Source: Mesonia aquimarina | Lineage (GTDB): Bacteria > Bacteroidota > Bacteroidia > Flavobacteriales > Flavobacteriaceae | DNA: 64,000 bases | Assembly: GCF_003667275.1 (NCBI RefSeq) | Contig: NZ_RCNV01000010.1 | Coordinates: 86,617-150,616 of the forward strand | Direction: 5' to 3' | In this document: piece after piece, positions 54,459 to 63,930 of the stretch | Numbering within the stretch: the first letter of the stretch is position 1 | Layout of the letters: each line of letters opens with the position of its first letter | Notes under the pieces: model-generated | The model's database searches: none | The model's input: the letters and a program-made list of their open reading frames with translations, nothing else | What the model was told of the DNA's origin: nothing | Program-made: the position numbers and the translations under genes

Positions 54459-54595
54459 AAAGAGGATATCTAAAAATCATAGAAATCTGTCATTCTGAAT
54501 TTATTTCAGAATCTCATCTTATTAAATTACAAGTAAGTATGAGAACCTGAATCGAGTTCAGGTTGACAGAAATAGACTTTTTAGATAACCTCTTT
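54459..54595. mobile_element. MITE-like palindromic element B with IS1182-type ends
   Basis: Ends read AAAGAGGATATCTAAAAA and, inverted, AAAGAGGTTATCTAAAAA. The interior (GTCATTCTGAATTTATTTCA, AGTATGAGAACCTGAATCGA, GTTCAGGTTGACAGAAATAG) is the reverse complement of element A at 27426. It lies between convergent ytxJ and the fumarylacetoacetase gene and would fold as a hairpin terminator. No own ORF. Confidence 0.65.
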
Positions 54596-54612
54596 TATTT
54601 TTTTAATGAATT

Positions 54613-55902
54613 TTATTTCTTCTTAAAATCGAATACCGGTAAAAGCTTCGTGCTTACTTCACCAAAACCAATGCGTACCTCTTTATTTTCACAATGACCG
54701 CGCAAAATTACAGTATCATTATCTTCAATGAATTTTCGGTCGCTCCCGTCTTTTAATTTCAGTGGCTTTTTTCCATTCCAAGAAAGTTCGAGCATAGAGC
54801 CGTAACTATCTGGATTGCTACCAGAAATTGTTCCGCTTCCCATCATATCACCACTATTTATCGGGCAACCATTAATGGTGTGATGCGCTAGCTGCTGACT
54901 CATATTCCAATATAAATACTTGAAATTAGATTTTGCAATGCGATTTTCATCTTTATTTTCTGGTTTTAAAAACACTTCTAATTCAATATCGAACGTCTTT
55001 TTTCCTTTAGAAACTAAGTATGGTAAAGGCTCATTTTCCGGTTTTGGTCCTTCGGTTCTAAAAGGCTCTAACGCATCTAAAGTGACAATCCAAGGAGAAA
55101 CAGATGATGCGAAGTTTTTAGCAAGAAACGGACCTAATGGGACATATTCCCAACGTTGAATATCTCTTGCGCTCCAATCATTAAACAACACCATTCCAAA
55201 AATATATTCTTCGGCATCTTCAACAGAAATTGGCTCACCTATTGGATTTCCTGCAGTGGTTATAAAAGCCATTTCCAATTCAAAGTCTACTTTTCGTGAA
55301 GGACCAAAAATTGGCTTATCTGCCCCGTGTGGCATTTTTTGACCTTGTGGTCGATGCACCGGAATTTCACTTGGAATTATAGACGAACTTCTTCCGTGGT
55401 AAGCAACCGGAACGTGCAGCCAGTTTGGAAGTAAAGCATTATCTTTTCCTCTAAACATTTCACCAACGTTAGTGGCGTGTTCTTTACTGGAATAGAAATC
55501 TGTGTAATCGCCAACCTGAACCGGTAATTGCATTTCTATTTCATCTAAGGTAAAAAGTACCGTTTTACGGTGATCTTCATTATTTTTTAAGCTTGTATTT
55601 TTTTCATCAAAAATATCTGCAATTCTATTTCTTACCGCACGCCAAGTTTTTCTACCATCAGCAATAAAATCATTTAACGTATCTTGAAGAAAAATATCGT
55701 CTGTTAACGGTATTCCTTCAAAATAACCTAATTGATGCAATGCACCTAAATCAATTGCGTAATCACCAATTCGTGTTCCTATCGTTATAATATCGTCTCG
55801 GGTTAAAAAAACACCAAAAGGAATATTTTGAATAGGAAAATCTGTTTGCTTAGGAGTTTTAAGCCAAGTTTTTCGGTTAGGATCGTTTGCGGTAATGACC
55901 AT
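54613..55902 (-). CDS. Fumarylacetoacetase
   Basis: About 429 aa from the ATG at 55902 (MVITANDPNRKTWLKTPKQT). It carries the FAH N-terminal SH3-like part (FPIQNIPFGVFL) and the catalytic hydrolase domain with metal ligands in DFYSSKEHATNVGEMFRG, KVDFELEMAF and NDWSARDIQRWEYVPLGPF. It cuts fumarylacetoacetate at the end of tyrosine breakdown. It is divergent from glyA with separate promoter boxes, and other tyrosine catabolic genes are not in the window. Confidence 0.95.
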   Translation of the reverse strand: MVITANDPNRKTWLKTPKQTDFPIQNIPFGVFLTRDDIITIGTRIGDYAIDLGALHQLGYFEGIPLTDDIFLQDTLNDFIADGRKTWRAVRNRIADIFDEKNTSLKNNEDHRKTVLFTLDEIEMQLPVQVGDYTDFYSSKEHATNVGEMFRGKDNALLPNWLHVPVAYHGRSSSIIPSEIPVHRPQGQKMPHGADKPIFGPSRKVDFELEMAFITTAGNPIGEPISVEDAEEYIFGMVLFNDWSARDIQRWEYVPLGPFLAKNFASSVSPWIVTLDALEPFRTEGPKPENEPLPYLVSKGKKTFDIELEVFLKPENKDENRIAKSNFKYLYWNMSQQLAHHTINGCPINSGDMMGSGTISGSNPDSYGSMLELSWNGKKPLKLKDGSDRKFIEDNDTVILRGHCENKEVRIGFGEVSTKLLPVFDFKKK

Positions 55903-55941
55903 AAATATAAAATTCGTATAATTATTACAATAGTTTCTATT

Positions 55942-55949
55942 CAAATATA
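55942..55949 (-). promoter_or_regulatory. -7 box (TATATTTG) of the fumarylacetoacetase gene
   Basis: On the minus strand TATATTTG fits TAnnTTTG exactly and predicts a leader of about 33 nt. The -33 area has TTCG rather than TTTG. Confidence 0.55.
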
Positions 55950-55981
55950 TTATTTTCCCTTAATTAACCGAATGCTTTTTT

Positions 55982-55989
55982 TATTTTTG
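55982..55989 (+). promoter_or_regulatory. -7 box (TATTTTTG) of glyA
   Basis: TATTTTTG fits TAnnTTTG and lies 22 bp before the glyA ATG. With the box at 55942 it forms a divergent promoter pair in a 109-bp gap. Confidence 0.55.
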
Positions 55990-56011
55990 GGGAATAATTT
56001 AACGTATAGCT

Positions 56012-57292
56012 ATGATTACTGAAAGAGATACCGCAATTTTTGACTTAATTGATGCTGAAAAAGAGCGTCAGATAAACGGATTAGAGCTTATTGCAAGCGA
56101 AAACTTTGTGAGCCAACAAGTTTTAGATGCTGCAGGTTCTGTATTAACCAATAAATATGCTGAAGGTTACCCGGGCAAACGTTATTACGGAGGTTGCGAA
56201 GTGGTGGACCAAGTGGAAGAACTGGCTATAGAACGCGCAAAAGAATTGTTTAATGCTGAATATGTAAATGTTCAACCACATTCAGGATCGCAAGCTAACA
56301 CCGCTGTATTTTCTGCTTGTTTAAAACCTGGCGATAAAATTTTAGGATTCGATTTATCGCATGGTGGGCATTTAACACACGGTTCTCCAGTAAATTTTTC
56401 CGGAAAACTTTACAAGCCTGTTTTTTATGGTGTTGATAAAGAAACTGGTTTGATTGATTATGATCACGTACGTGAAATGGCAAAAAAGGAACAACCAAAA
56501 TTAATTATTGCTGGGGCTTCTGCGTATTCTCGAGAAATTGATTATAAAAAATTTAGAGAAATTGCAGATGAAGTAGATGCACTTTTATTAGCAGATATGG
56601 CGCATCCAGCAGGATTAATAGCGAAAGGATTGTTGCAAGATCCGCTACCACATTGCCATATGGTAACCACAACTACGCACAAAACTATTCGGGGTCCACG
56701 TGGCGGAATGATTTTAATCGGTAAAGATTTTGAAAATCCATTTGGCTTAAAATTAAAAAACGGAAAACTAAAGAAAATGTCAACACTTCTTAATAGTGCA
56801 GTCTTTCCGGGAAATCAAGGTGGTCCGTTAGAACATATTATAGCTGCAAAAGCTGTTGCTTTTGGTGAAGCTTTAACAGATGAGTTTTTGCACTATATGG
56901 TTCAAGTGAAGAAAAATGCTAAAGCTATGGCAAGCGCGTTTGTAGAAAAAGGATATGATGTAGTTTCCGGCGGAACCGATAACCATATGATGTTAATTGA
57001 TTTAAGAAATAAAAATGTTACCGGAAAAGAAGCTGAAGAAACTTTGGTAAAAGCAGAAATTACTGTAAATAAAAACATGGTTCCTTTTGATGATAAATCA
57101 CCGTTTGTAACTTCAGGAATCCGCGTAGGAACCGCAGCAATTACAACACGTGGTTTAGTTGAAGAAGATATGAAAACAGTAGTAGATTTAGTAGATCGTG
57201 TTATAGAAAATCCTGAGGACGAAGCTACTCTTGAAACAGTGAAAAATGATGTTTATGCACTTATGCATAACAAACCATTATTCAAAATATAA
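56012..57292 (+). CDS. glyA: Serine hydroxymethyltransferase
   Basis: A 426-aa PLP enzyme interconverting serine and glycine with tetrahydrofolate. Seen are [13 protein letters not shown] (residues 22-34), [13 protein letters not shown] (49-61), [11 protein letters not shown] (86-96), [10 protein letters not shown] (195-204) and the PLP Lys224 in [13 protein letters not shown]. Normal length and start. Followed 14 bp later by the DUF2059 gene. Confidence 0.97.
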   Translation: MITERDTAIFDLIDAEKERQINGLELIASENFVSQQVLDAAGSVLTNKYAEGYPGKRYYGGCEVVDQVEELAIERAKELFNAEYVNVQPHSGSQANTAVFSACLKPGDKILGFDLSHGGHLTHGSPVNFSGKLYKPVFYGVDKETGLIDYDHVREMAKKEQPKLIIAGASAYSREIDYKKFREIADEVDALLLADMAHPAGLIAKGLLQDPLPHCHMVTTTTHKTIRGPRGGMILIGKDFENPFGLKLKNGKLKKMSTLLNSAVFPGNQGGPLEHIIAAKAVAFGEALTDEFLHYMVQVKKNAKAMASAFVEKGYDVVSGGTDNHMMLIDLRNKNVTGKEAEETLVKAEITVNKNMVPFDDKSPFVTSGIRVGTAAITTRGLVEEDMKTVVDLVDRVIENPEDEATLETVKNDVYALMHNKPLFKI

Positions 57293-57306
57293 TGTAAATA
57301 ACAGAT

Positions 57307-57711
57307 ATGAAAAAAATAATTTTCAGCCTTGCTTTTATCAGTATAGGTTTTGCCGGAATGGCGCAAGAGGAATACAAAGAAGAAACTCTAGAGGTAATTA
57401 AAATTCAATCAGGAGGACAATTTGAAGCTCTGATAGATCAGTTTAAAGCAGGGATACCTGATAGAAATAAAGAAGCTTTTGTCTCTGAAGTTAAAGCTGA
57501 ACTACCAGCTTTGTATGAACAATTAGCCGATATCTATATGCAAGTTTATTCAAAAGAGGATATCGACAAAATAATGGATTTTTATAATTCTCCTATCGGA
57601 CAAAAAATTCAAAAACAGACTCCAAAATTATTAGAAAAATCCACTCTAATTGGTCAGCAGTGGGGAATGCAGAAATTGCAACCTATAATTACAAAATACA
57701 GACAACAATAA
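57307..57711 (+). CDS. DUF2059 secreted protein
   Basis: A 134-aa protein with a signal peptide (MKKIIFSLAFISIGFAGMAQ) and a DUF2059 helical domain (IPDRNKEAFVSEVKAELPAL, YSKEDIDKIMDFYNSPIGQK). The family's function is unknown. It closely follows glyA and ends at a clear terminator. Confidence 0.85.
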   Translation: MKKIIFSLAFISIGFAGMAQEEYKEETLEVIKIQSGGQFEALIDQFKAGIPDRNKEAFVSEVKAELPALYEQLADIYMQVYSKEDIDKIMDFYNSPIGQKIQKQTPKLLEKSTLIGQQWGMQKLQPIITKYRQQ

Positions 57712-57733
57712 ATTATTTTTCAATTCTATTAAG

Positions 57734-57762
57734 GCCCTTTGCATTCACAAAGGGCTTTTTTT
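57734..57762 (+). terminator. Terminator of glyA-DUF2059
   Basis: GCCCTTTG (57734-57741) pairs with CAAAGGGC (57748-57755) around a six-base loop, followed by seven T residues. Confidence 0.85.
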
Positions 57763-57826
57763 ATTAACACTTTTTTAAACAGGCCTTGCAATATTATCTT
57801 GTACCTTAGATTATAAAATTTTCATT

Positions 57827-58396
57827 ATGCGTCTATTTCCACTTATTTTACTGACCTTTTTTCTTTTTACAAACTGTAAAGAGGATAATTCAGAAAAAAA
57901 AACAGAGCAATTTTCAAATGAAATTTCTGAAGACGAATCTGAAAATCCTTCTTCAACCAATCAACATAATTCTCCACACAAAAAAAGTAGTGATAGTAAA
58001 ACTAAACCAGTTAAAGCTATTAGCGGAATGTTTCAGCGTGTAAATGAAGACAGTACGCCAGGAAGTTGTAACTGCGATTGCTTAAGTATAGATTTTAGTA
58101 ATCCACAATCACTTTGTATAGATAAAGAATCAGGATTAGAAATTCAGGTGAATTATAAAAAAATGGACAATGGAAAAGTAGCTATGTATTTAGTTGAAGG
58201 CAACGGAGACACAGAAGTACTTAAGAAAATTCCGTGGGAAAAGTTTGATAAAAATAAACCTCTTGCTAAAATCGATTTTACAGATACAAACCGTTTTACC
58301 TTAGATTGGGTCGGTTTTATGCTTAATGGTGAGGTAGCTGTAGATTATGCGATTTTAGGAAAGAAAAACTTAGAAGGAGATTTTCAAAAAATATAA
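57827..58396 (+). CDS. Lipoprotein of unknown function, upstream of msrA
   Basis: A 189-aa lipoprotein (MRLFPLILLTFFLFTNC, lipid Cys17) with a low-complexity Ser/Glu/Lys linker (about 18-65) and a C-terminal domain with GSCNCDCLSIDF and LDWVGFMLNGEVAVDYA. No family is recognised. It is 6 bp from msrA and so probably in the same transcript; a role near oxidative repair at the envelope is only a guess. Confidence 0.7.
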   Translation: MRLFPLILLTFFLFTNCKEDNSEKKTEQFSNEISEDESENPSSTNQHNSPHKKSSDSKTKPVKAISGMFQRVNEDSTPGSCNCDCLSIDFSNPQSLCIDKESGLEIQVNYKKMDNGKVAMYLVEGNGDTEVLKKIPWEKFDKNKPLAKIDFTDTNRFTLDWVGFMLNGEVAVDYAILGKKNLEGDFQKI

Positions 58397-58402
58397 AATT
58401 CT

Positions 58403-59068
58403 ATGAAAAAAGTAACGGTATTTATTTTTTTATTATTAGGAATTGTTGCTTGTGGAAATAAAGCAAAAAAAGCAACCAATACACAGCAAAATCTTGTTAA
58501 TGCAGAGCCGGTGCAAGTTGGCGAAACTCAACGAGGTTTTGAAAAAGCTTATTTTGCCAGCGGATGTTTTTGGTGTGTAGAAGCTATTTATGAAAGTGTA
58601 AAAGGTGTAAAAGAAGTGATTTCGGGTTACGCCGGCGGACATACCAAAAACCCAACTTACCAACAAAGCAATACCGGAAAAACCGGACACGCAGAAGCCG
58701 TAGAGGTTATCTACAATCCTGAAGTTGTTTCTTTTAAAACTTTAGTAGATGTTTATTTTGGCTCTCAAAATATTACTCAAAAAAGTGGTCAAGGTCCAGA
58801 TATAGGCTCACAATACAGATCAATTATATTTTTTCAAAATGAAAAACAAAAAGAAATTATTGATGCTAAAATTGCGAAATTAAACAAGCAATACAATAAT
58901 GAAGTTGCCGCAGAAGTTATGCCGTTTCAAAAATTCTGGGACGCAGAAGGGTATCATCAAGACTACAAGAAAAAACATCCCAATAATAGTTATATCCAAA
59001 ATGTTTCTAATCCTCGGTTTAGAAAATTTAAAGCAAAATTCCCTGACCTTTTAAAAAAGGGTTATTGA
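58403..59068 (+). CDS. msrA: Peptide-methionine (S)-S-oxide reductase MsrA, lipoprotein form
   Basis: A 221-aa MsrA. The catalytic GCFWC is at residues 54-58, followed by VKGVKEVISGYAGGHTKNPTYQQ, TGHAEAVEVIYNP and DIGSQYRSIIFF. It repairs oxidised methionine S-epimers. It starts with a lipoprotein signal (MKKVTVFIFLLLGIVAC, Cys17), so it is anchored outside the cytoplasm, which is less usual than cytosolic MsrA. Its end overlaps the convergent DUF4870 gene by 7 bp. Confidence 0.95.
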   Translation: MKKVTVFIFLLLGIVACGNKAKKATNTQQNLVNAEPVQVGETQRGFEKAYFASGCFWCVEAIYESVKGVKEVISGYAGGHTKNPTYQQSNTGKTGHAEAVEVIYNPEVVSFKTLVDVYFGSQNITQKSGQGPDIGSQYRSIIFFQNEKQKEIIDAKIAKLNKQYNNEVAAEVMPFQKFWDAEGYHQDYKKKHPNNSYIQNVSNPRFRKFKAKFPDLLKKGY

Positions 59069-59418
59069 AAAAACTTGATGGTAAGAGGATAATTTACTGG
59101 CTCGCCATTACTAGCTTTTATAGCATTAATTATAGGAAAAATAATTGCTAATAAACATACAGCCCCAAAAATAAAAAAGCCTATAAAAACCAACATAAGG
59201 ATTGCTCCAATTATTGAATATATAAAGAAACTGATTTGAAAATTAATTACTTCTTTTCCTTGTGCATCCATTTGTTCAATTTCTTCTTTTTTTAGTTGCC
59301 ATAAAATAAGGGGTACTACAAAACCACCAAATCCACTGACAAAGTTTAGTAATTGACTTAAATGAAGAATCATAAGCATTTGACGATCTTGTTTCTTTTC
59401 GGTAATAACTTCCATCAT
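59062..59418 (-). CDS. DUF4870 membrane protein
   Basis: A 118-aa protein with three hydrophobic segments (MLMILHLSQLLNFVSGFGGFVVPLI region, ISFFIYSIIGAILMLVF, GAVCLLAIIFPIINAI) and the family block WQLKKEEIEQMDAQGKEVINFQIS. The family is of unknown function, possibly related to Tic20-like proteins. Convergent and overlapping with msrA at the stop codons. Confidence 0.85.
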   Translation of the reverse strand: MMEVITEKKQDRQMLMILHLSQLLNFVSGFGGFVVPLILWQLKKEEIEQMDAQGKEVINFQISFFIYSIIGAILMLVFIGFFIFGAVCLLAIIFPIINAIKASNGEPVNYPLTIKFFQ

Positions 59419-59513
59419 TTATAAAATTTATTGTATAGCCGTTTATTAATAAGACGCTTCAAACAAGTTTTTGTTACAAAACGTTTATTAGCTAGAATAC
59501 AACCGGAGTTTCT

Positions 59514-59521
59514 TACCTTTG
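59514..59521 (+). promoter_or_regulatory. -7 box (TACCTTTG) of mnmE, likely giving a leaderless mRNA
   Basis: TACCTTTG fits TAnnTTTG and ends only 4 bp before the mnmE ATG. With a start site 5-7 bp beyond the box, transcription would begin at or next to the start codon. Confidence 0.5.
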
Positions 59522-59525
59522 TCAT

Positions 59526-60923
59526 ATGATTTTAGAAGATACCATTGTAGCTTTAGCAACCGCTTCAGGAAGTGGCGCTATTGCAGTTATTAGAGTTTCA
59601 GGCCCTGATGCGTTTAATTTTACCGCACCTATTTTTAAAGCGAAAAATAATATAAGCCTCTTAAAGCAAAAATCGCATACCCTTCAATTAGGAAATATAA
59701 TTGACGAGAATAGAATTATAGATGAAAGTTTAGTTTCCGTATTTAGAGGAAAACGATCGTACACCGGAGAAAACACTGTTGAAATCTCTTGCCACGGAAG
59801 TCCATTTATTCAACAAGAAATCATCAATTTATTATTGAATCAAGGTTGCAGATCTGCCAAACCTGGAGAATTTACTTTGCGTGCTTTTTTAAATGGAAAA
59901 ATGGATTTGAGTCAAGCTGAAGCTGTAGCTGATTTAATCTCTAGCGACAATGCGGCTTCTCATCAATTAGCCATGCAGCAAATGCGTGGTGGTTTTGCAT
60001 CTGAAATTCAAAAATTAAGAGAAGAACTATTAAATTTTGCTTCATTAATAGAATTAGAATTAGATTTCTCTGAAGAAGACGTAGAGTTTGCAAATCGGGA
60101 AGAATTTCAACGATTAATTACTAGGATTCTAAAAGTGCTCAATAAACTTATTGACTCCTTTGCTGTAGGAAATGTTTTAAAAAACGGTATTCCTGTAGCA
60201 ATTGTAGGTGAACCAAACGTAGGAAAATCAACCTTATTAAATGCACTTCTCAATGAGGATCGAGCTATTGTAAGTGATATTGCCGGCACAACACGAGATA
60301 CAATTGAAGATGAAATTTCTATTGGCGGTGTAGGTTTTCGGTTTATTGACACCGCGGGAATCAGAGAAACTACCGATGAGATTGAAGGTTTAGGTATAAA
60401 AAAAACCTTTCAGAAAATTGAACAAGCGCAAGTAGTAATGTATTTATTTGATGCATATAGAGTAAAAAATGAAAAAGTAAGTTTACAACAAGTAAAAACA
60501 GAAGTCGAAAAAATAAAAAATCGTTTTCCGGGCAAGCCTTTATTAATTGTTGCTAATAAAACAGACGTACTTTCAGAAAAAGAAAAACAAGCATTTCAAG
60601 ATGAGATTTCTGATCTAAAACTGCTTTCTGCCAAAGAAAATGAAGGGGTAGAAATTTTACAGGATAAATTATTAGAGTTTGTTAATACCGGCGCCTTACG
60701 AAGTAATGATACAATTGTAACGAATTCTCGACATTATGATTCCTTATTAAAAGCACAGGAAGAAATAAACAAAGTTCAAGAAGGATTAAATATGGGATTA
60801 ACAGGAGATTTACTGGCCATTGATATTCGACAAGCATTATATTATTTTGGTGAAATTACCGGAGAAATAACAACTGATGATTTATTAGGAAATATTTTTG
60901 CTAATTTCTGTATCGGGAAGTAA
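59526..60923 (+). CDS. mnmE: tRNA modification GTPase MnmE
   Basis: A 465-aa dimeric GTPase that with MnmG makes cmnm5U34. The N-terminal folate-binding domain starts ILEDTIVALATASGSGAIAV. Next come SCHGSPFIQQEII, the helical domain, and the G domain with GEPNVGKSTLLNAL (about residue 228), DIAGTTRDT, DTAGIRET and NKTD. The C-terminal CIGK carries the reactive Cys. Start and length are normal. Confidence 0.97.
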   Translation: MILEDTIVALATASGSGAIAVIRVSGPDAFNFTAPIFKAKNNISLLKQKSHTLQLGNIIDENRIIDESLVSVFRGKRSYTGENTVEISCHGSPFIQQEIINLLLNQGCRSAKPGEFTLRAFLNGKMDLSQAEAVADLISSDNAASHQLAMQQMRGGFASEIQKLREELLNFASLIELELDFSEEDVEFANREEFQRLITRILKVLNKLIDSFAVGNVLKNGIPVAIVGEPNVGKSTLLNALLNEDRAIVSDIAGTTRDTIEDEISIGGVGFRFIDTAGIRETTDEIEGLGIKKTFQKIEQAQVVMYLFDAYRVKNEKVSLQQVKTEVEKIKNRFPGKPLLIVANKTDVLSEKEKQAFQDEISDLKLLSAKENEGVEILQDKLLEFVNTGALRSNDTIVTNSRHYDSLLKAQEEINKVQEGLNMGLTGDLLAIDIRQALYYFGEITGEITTDDLLGNIFANFCIGK

Positions 60924-61155
60924 GTATCGTCCGTTTCGGGACTTATAAAATAAATAACCAACTTAAAATCCTACTTTTTAATCTTTAAATGTGATACATA
61001 TCTAATTTAAATCTGAGTTTTTATGTTTATCATTTAATAGTTTATTGTATAATTATATATTTGCTAACCTGTAATAGTTAGTATTCTCTTTATAAGAATT
61101 TAAAAAGAGTGCAAGCGAGCTACTTTTAAAGATCTGGGACTAAAACATTCATTAG
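60924..61155. other. Gap between mnmE and the lipoprotein gene
   Basis: About 230 bp, AT-rich. A faint GTGCAAGCGAGC segment lies near 61110. I see no clear promoter, terminator, gene or repeat shared with the rest of the window. Confidence 0.4.
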
Positions 61156-61563
61156 ATGAATAAAAAATTAGTTATATTAATATTGTTATTGAACTCCTGT
61201 ATAGCAGAAAAGCAAATTTCAGAAACAGGGGTAAATGAGATTCAATTTGGGAATGGTGGTGGATTTGCAGGTAAGGAAGTTGGCTTTACGCTCGGTCAAG
61301 ATGGTTTAATAAAAAATCAGAATGACAGTATAGTTAATAAAATAGACAAAAAAGTGGTTTTATCAATTTTTAAAACCGCAAGTAAAAATAAAAATGTCGA
61401 ATTCTTAAAACCACAAAATTTATATTCTTTTCTTACAATCATTAGCCCGTCGAGCCCTAATAAGATTATTTGGGGTAGAGAAACTAATACAGTATCTAAA
61501 GATATAAGAGATTTACATAAAAAATTAATGAATAAAGCAATTCAAAAAAATGAAGATAATTAG
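61156..61563 (+). CDS. Lipoprotein with FGNGGGFAG motif, unknown function
   Basis: A 135-aa lipoprotein (MNKKLVILILLLNSC, lipid Cys15) with EIQFGNGGGFAGKEVGFTLG and DGLIKNQNDS. This resembles a small Bacteroidota family of unknown function in which the glycine-rich turn is constant. Its end overlaps the start of the M4 protease by 14 bp, so the two are coupled. A chaperone or inhibitor role toward the protease is possible but unproven. Confidence 0.75.
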   Translation: MNKKLVILILLLNSCIAEKQISETGVNEIQFGNGGGFAGKEVGFTLGQDGLIKNQNDSIVNKIDKKVVLSIFKTASKNKNVEFLKPQNLYSFLTIISPSSPNKIIWGRETNTVSKDIRDLHKKLMNKAIQKNEDN

Positions 61564-63859
61564 TATTAAAAAAAATCAACTTAAAATATGTCTATTGATA
61601 GTTTTGGCTATTATTAGTCAAAATATAATTGCTCAGACAAACGTTCAACAATCATCTGTTTCTAATAAGAATAATATTTTATCTCCAAGAGATTCGTCAA
61701 GAATAACAGACCTCAATAAGAAAATAAAAACTGAGAATGGTTCATTTTTTCTCAATCTGGAAAACAAAAAAATTACTTACAATAGCTTAAAAGAAAAATT
61801 AATTACTTTATTGGATTTTAATGATAAGCATGAGTTTAAAGAAATAGTAGAAAATAATGATGAAAATAAAAAAATCTTACAACATTATTATAAAGAAATT
61901 AAAGTTTCTGAAAGTATTATAATAGTTCATACAGAAAGTAATTACGTTAAAACGATTAATGGAAGAATTACAGAGTTTTCTGATATAAAAACCACTCTAG
62001 ATATAAATGAAGATCAGGCATTTGAAAAGGCAAAAGAATATTTAAATGTTACAGAGCTTATACAAAGTTATCCTATTGAAACTGTAATCGCTACTGTTTC
62101 AAATAATGAAACTAGAAAAATTAAAACAGTTCAAAAAGTTAGAATCGACTCTTATAGTCCTTTTGAAATGTGTAATGTTTTAGTTGACGCAACTACAGGA
62201 GAAATTTTTAATAAAATTAACCTTGTTGCTCATGCTGATGTTCCTGGAACAGGTCAAACATTGTATAGTGGTAGTCAGTCCATAACTTGTGATAGTTATG
62301 AAGGAAACTATAGATTAAGAGAAACAGGACGAAATATTCAGACTTATAATGCAACTAATGCTACAAACTTAACATCAGGTGGTTTTACTGGAGCTACAGA
62401 TTATATTAATTCCTCAACAACTTGGTCATCAAACCCAGCTATAGATGTGCATTGGGGAATGGAAGTTACTTATGATTTTTACTTAAATGAGATAGGTAGA
62501 GATAGTTATGATAATAATGGAGGACTCATAAGACAATATCTAAATTCTCCACTAACACAAGCAAACCAAGGAGGAGATCCTAATAATGCTTTTGCGCTAG
62601 AAGCGCCCTATAATATGATGGTCTATGGTTTAGGAGATGGACAATTTATGAATCCAGTTGTAGGACTTGATGTTGAGGGTCATGAGTTTACACATTTAGT
62701 TATAAATAATAATGGCAATGGAGGTTTAACTTATCAAGGAGAATCAGGAGCACTGAATGAGTCTTTTGCTGATATTTTTGGGATTTGTGTAGAGTTTTAC
62801 TCAGGAGTAGATCCTGATTGGTTGATAGGAGAGAATATTATAATATCCGGTTCCTTTTTTAGATCAATGTCCGATCCTAACGGAGGAGAACAGCCAGACA
62901 CTTATAATGGGAACTATTGGGTAGATCCGAATGATCTGTTTTTTGACAATGGAGGTGTTCATATTAATAGTGGAGTTCAAAATTATTGGTTTTATCTTTT
63001 AGCTGAAGGGGGAGTAGGAACAAATGATTTAGGTGATTCTTATTCTGTTTCAGGTGTAGGATTGGCAAATGCAAGAGATATAGCTTATCATAGTTTAACA
63101 AATTATTTACCGCCTAATGCGAGTTTTTTTGATGCTTATTATGGGTCTTTACAAGCTGCTGAAGATTTATTCGGAAATTCTTCAGCAGAATATATAGCTG
63201 TAGAAGAGGCTTGGTACGCAGTTGGTATAGGTAGTGATGAAGAACCTAGTAATTATTGTGACGGTATTACTCAGCTCAGTGAGCCTAGCGGAACTTTTAC
63301 AGATGGAAGTGGCTCTTCTAATTATCAAGATAATTCAAATTGTTCTTGGGTAATAAACCCTCCTGATGCTACACAAATTACATTAACGTTTACATCATTT
63401 GATACAGAAGAAGATTATGATAAAGTCTTTGTTTATGATGGACCTGATGATAGTTATCCATTATTGGCAACATGGTGGGGGAATACATTACCATCAGAAA
63501 TTAGTACTACGGAAGGAACAGGGGCTATGACGGTAAAATTTATTTCTGATTTTTCTGTTACTGAGAGCGGTTGGTCTGCTAATTATTCTTCTACAACATT
63601 AGGTTTGAATAAGTCTATTTTATCAGATCAATTAAGGATTTTTCCTAATCCTACAAATGGTTTATTTACTATTGAATCTAACTTAAATGAAAACATTGAT
63701 CTTGAAATACTGAATCTATTAGGTAGACAAGTGCATAAAGCTGATTCTATGTCCCAAGGATTAAATAGAGTAGATGTCAGCAATCTAGATTCAGGGGTTT
63801 ATATGTTGAAGTTTAAGGTGAATAAACAACAATTAGTTAAAAGGTTAATAATAGATTAA
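61550..63859 (+). CDS. Secreted M4-family (thermolysin-like) metalloprotease with CUB and T9SS sorting domain
   Basis: A 769-aa protease. A signal peptide (about 1-28, KICLLIVLAIISQNIIAQ) is followed by a propeptide with FTP/PepSY parts (about 50-230) and the M4 catalytic core, with HEFTH at 378-382 and NESFAD at 403-408. A CUB domain follows at about 568-675 (FTDGSGSSNYQDNSNCSWVI, VFVYDGPDD), then a type A T9SS sorting domain at about 690-769 (LRIFPNPTNGLFTI and GVYMLKFKVN). It should be exported across the outer membrane by T9SS. It is coupled to the preceding lipoprotein gene. Confidence 0.95.
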   Translation: MKIISIKKNQLKICLLIVLAIISQNIIAQTNVQQSSVSNKNNILSPRDSSRITDLNKKIKTENGSFFLNLENKKITYNSLKEKLITLLDFNDKHEFKEIVENNDENKKILQHYYKEIKVSESIIIVHTESNYVKTINGRITEFSDIKTTLDINEDQAFEKAKEYLNVTELIQSYPIETVIATVSNNETRKIKTVQKVRIDSYSPFEMCNVLVDATTGEIFNKINLVAHADVPGTGQTLYSGSQSITCDSYEGNYRLRETGRNIQTYNATNATNLTSGGFTGATDYINSSTTWSSNPAIDVHWGMEVTYDFYLNEIGRDSYDNNGGLIRQYLNSPLTQANQGGDPNNAFALEAPYNMMVYGLGDGQFMNPVVGLDVEGHEFTHLVINNNGNGGLTYQGESGALNESFADIFGICVEFYSGVDPDWLIGENIIISGSFFRSMSDPNGGEQPDTYNGNYWVDPNDLFFDNGGVHINSGVQNYWFYLLAEGGVGTNDLGDSYSVSGVGLANARDIAYHSLTNYLPPNASFFDAYYGSLQAAEDLFGNSSAEYIAVEEAWYAVGIGSDEEPSNYCDGITQLSEPSGTFTDGSGSSNYQDNSNCSWVINPPDATQITLTFTSFDTEEDYDKVFVYDGPDDSYPLLATWWGNTLPSEISTTEGTGAMTVKFISDFSVTESGWSANYSSTTLGLNKSILSDQLRIFPNPTNGLFTIESNLNENIDLEILNLLGRQVHKADSMSQGLNRVDVSNLDSGVYMLKFKVNKQQLVKRLIID

Positions 63860-63872
63860 TATAGGGATAATA

Positions 63873-63914
63873 CAATAGCAAGAGATTGTCTGAAAAGGCA
63901 GCCTCTTGCTATTG
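63873..63914. terminator. Long hairpin after the M4 protease gene
   Basis: CAATAGCAAGAG (63873-63884) pairs perfectly with CTCTTGCTATTG (63903-63914), with an 18-base loop ATTGTCTGAAAAGGCAGC that resembles the inner part of the IS1182-type ends (GAGGCTGTCTAAAAAGGCAG). No T run follows, so it is a hairpin rather than a classic terminator and may be an IS relic. Confidence 0.5.
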
Positions 63915-63930
63915 GACTATTTTGAGTTTT

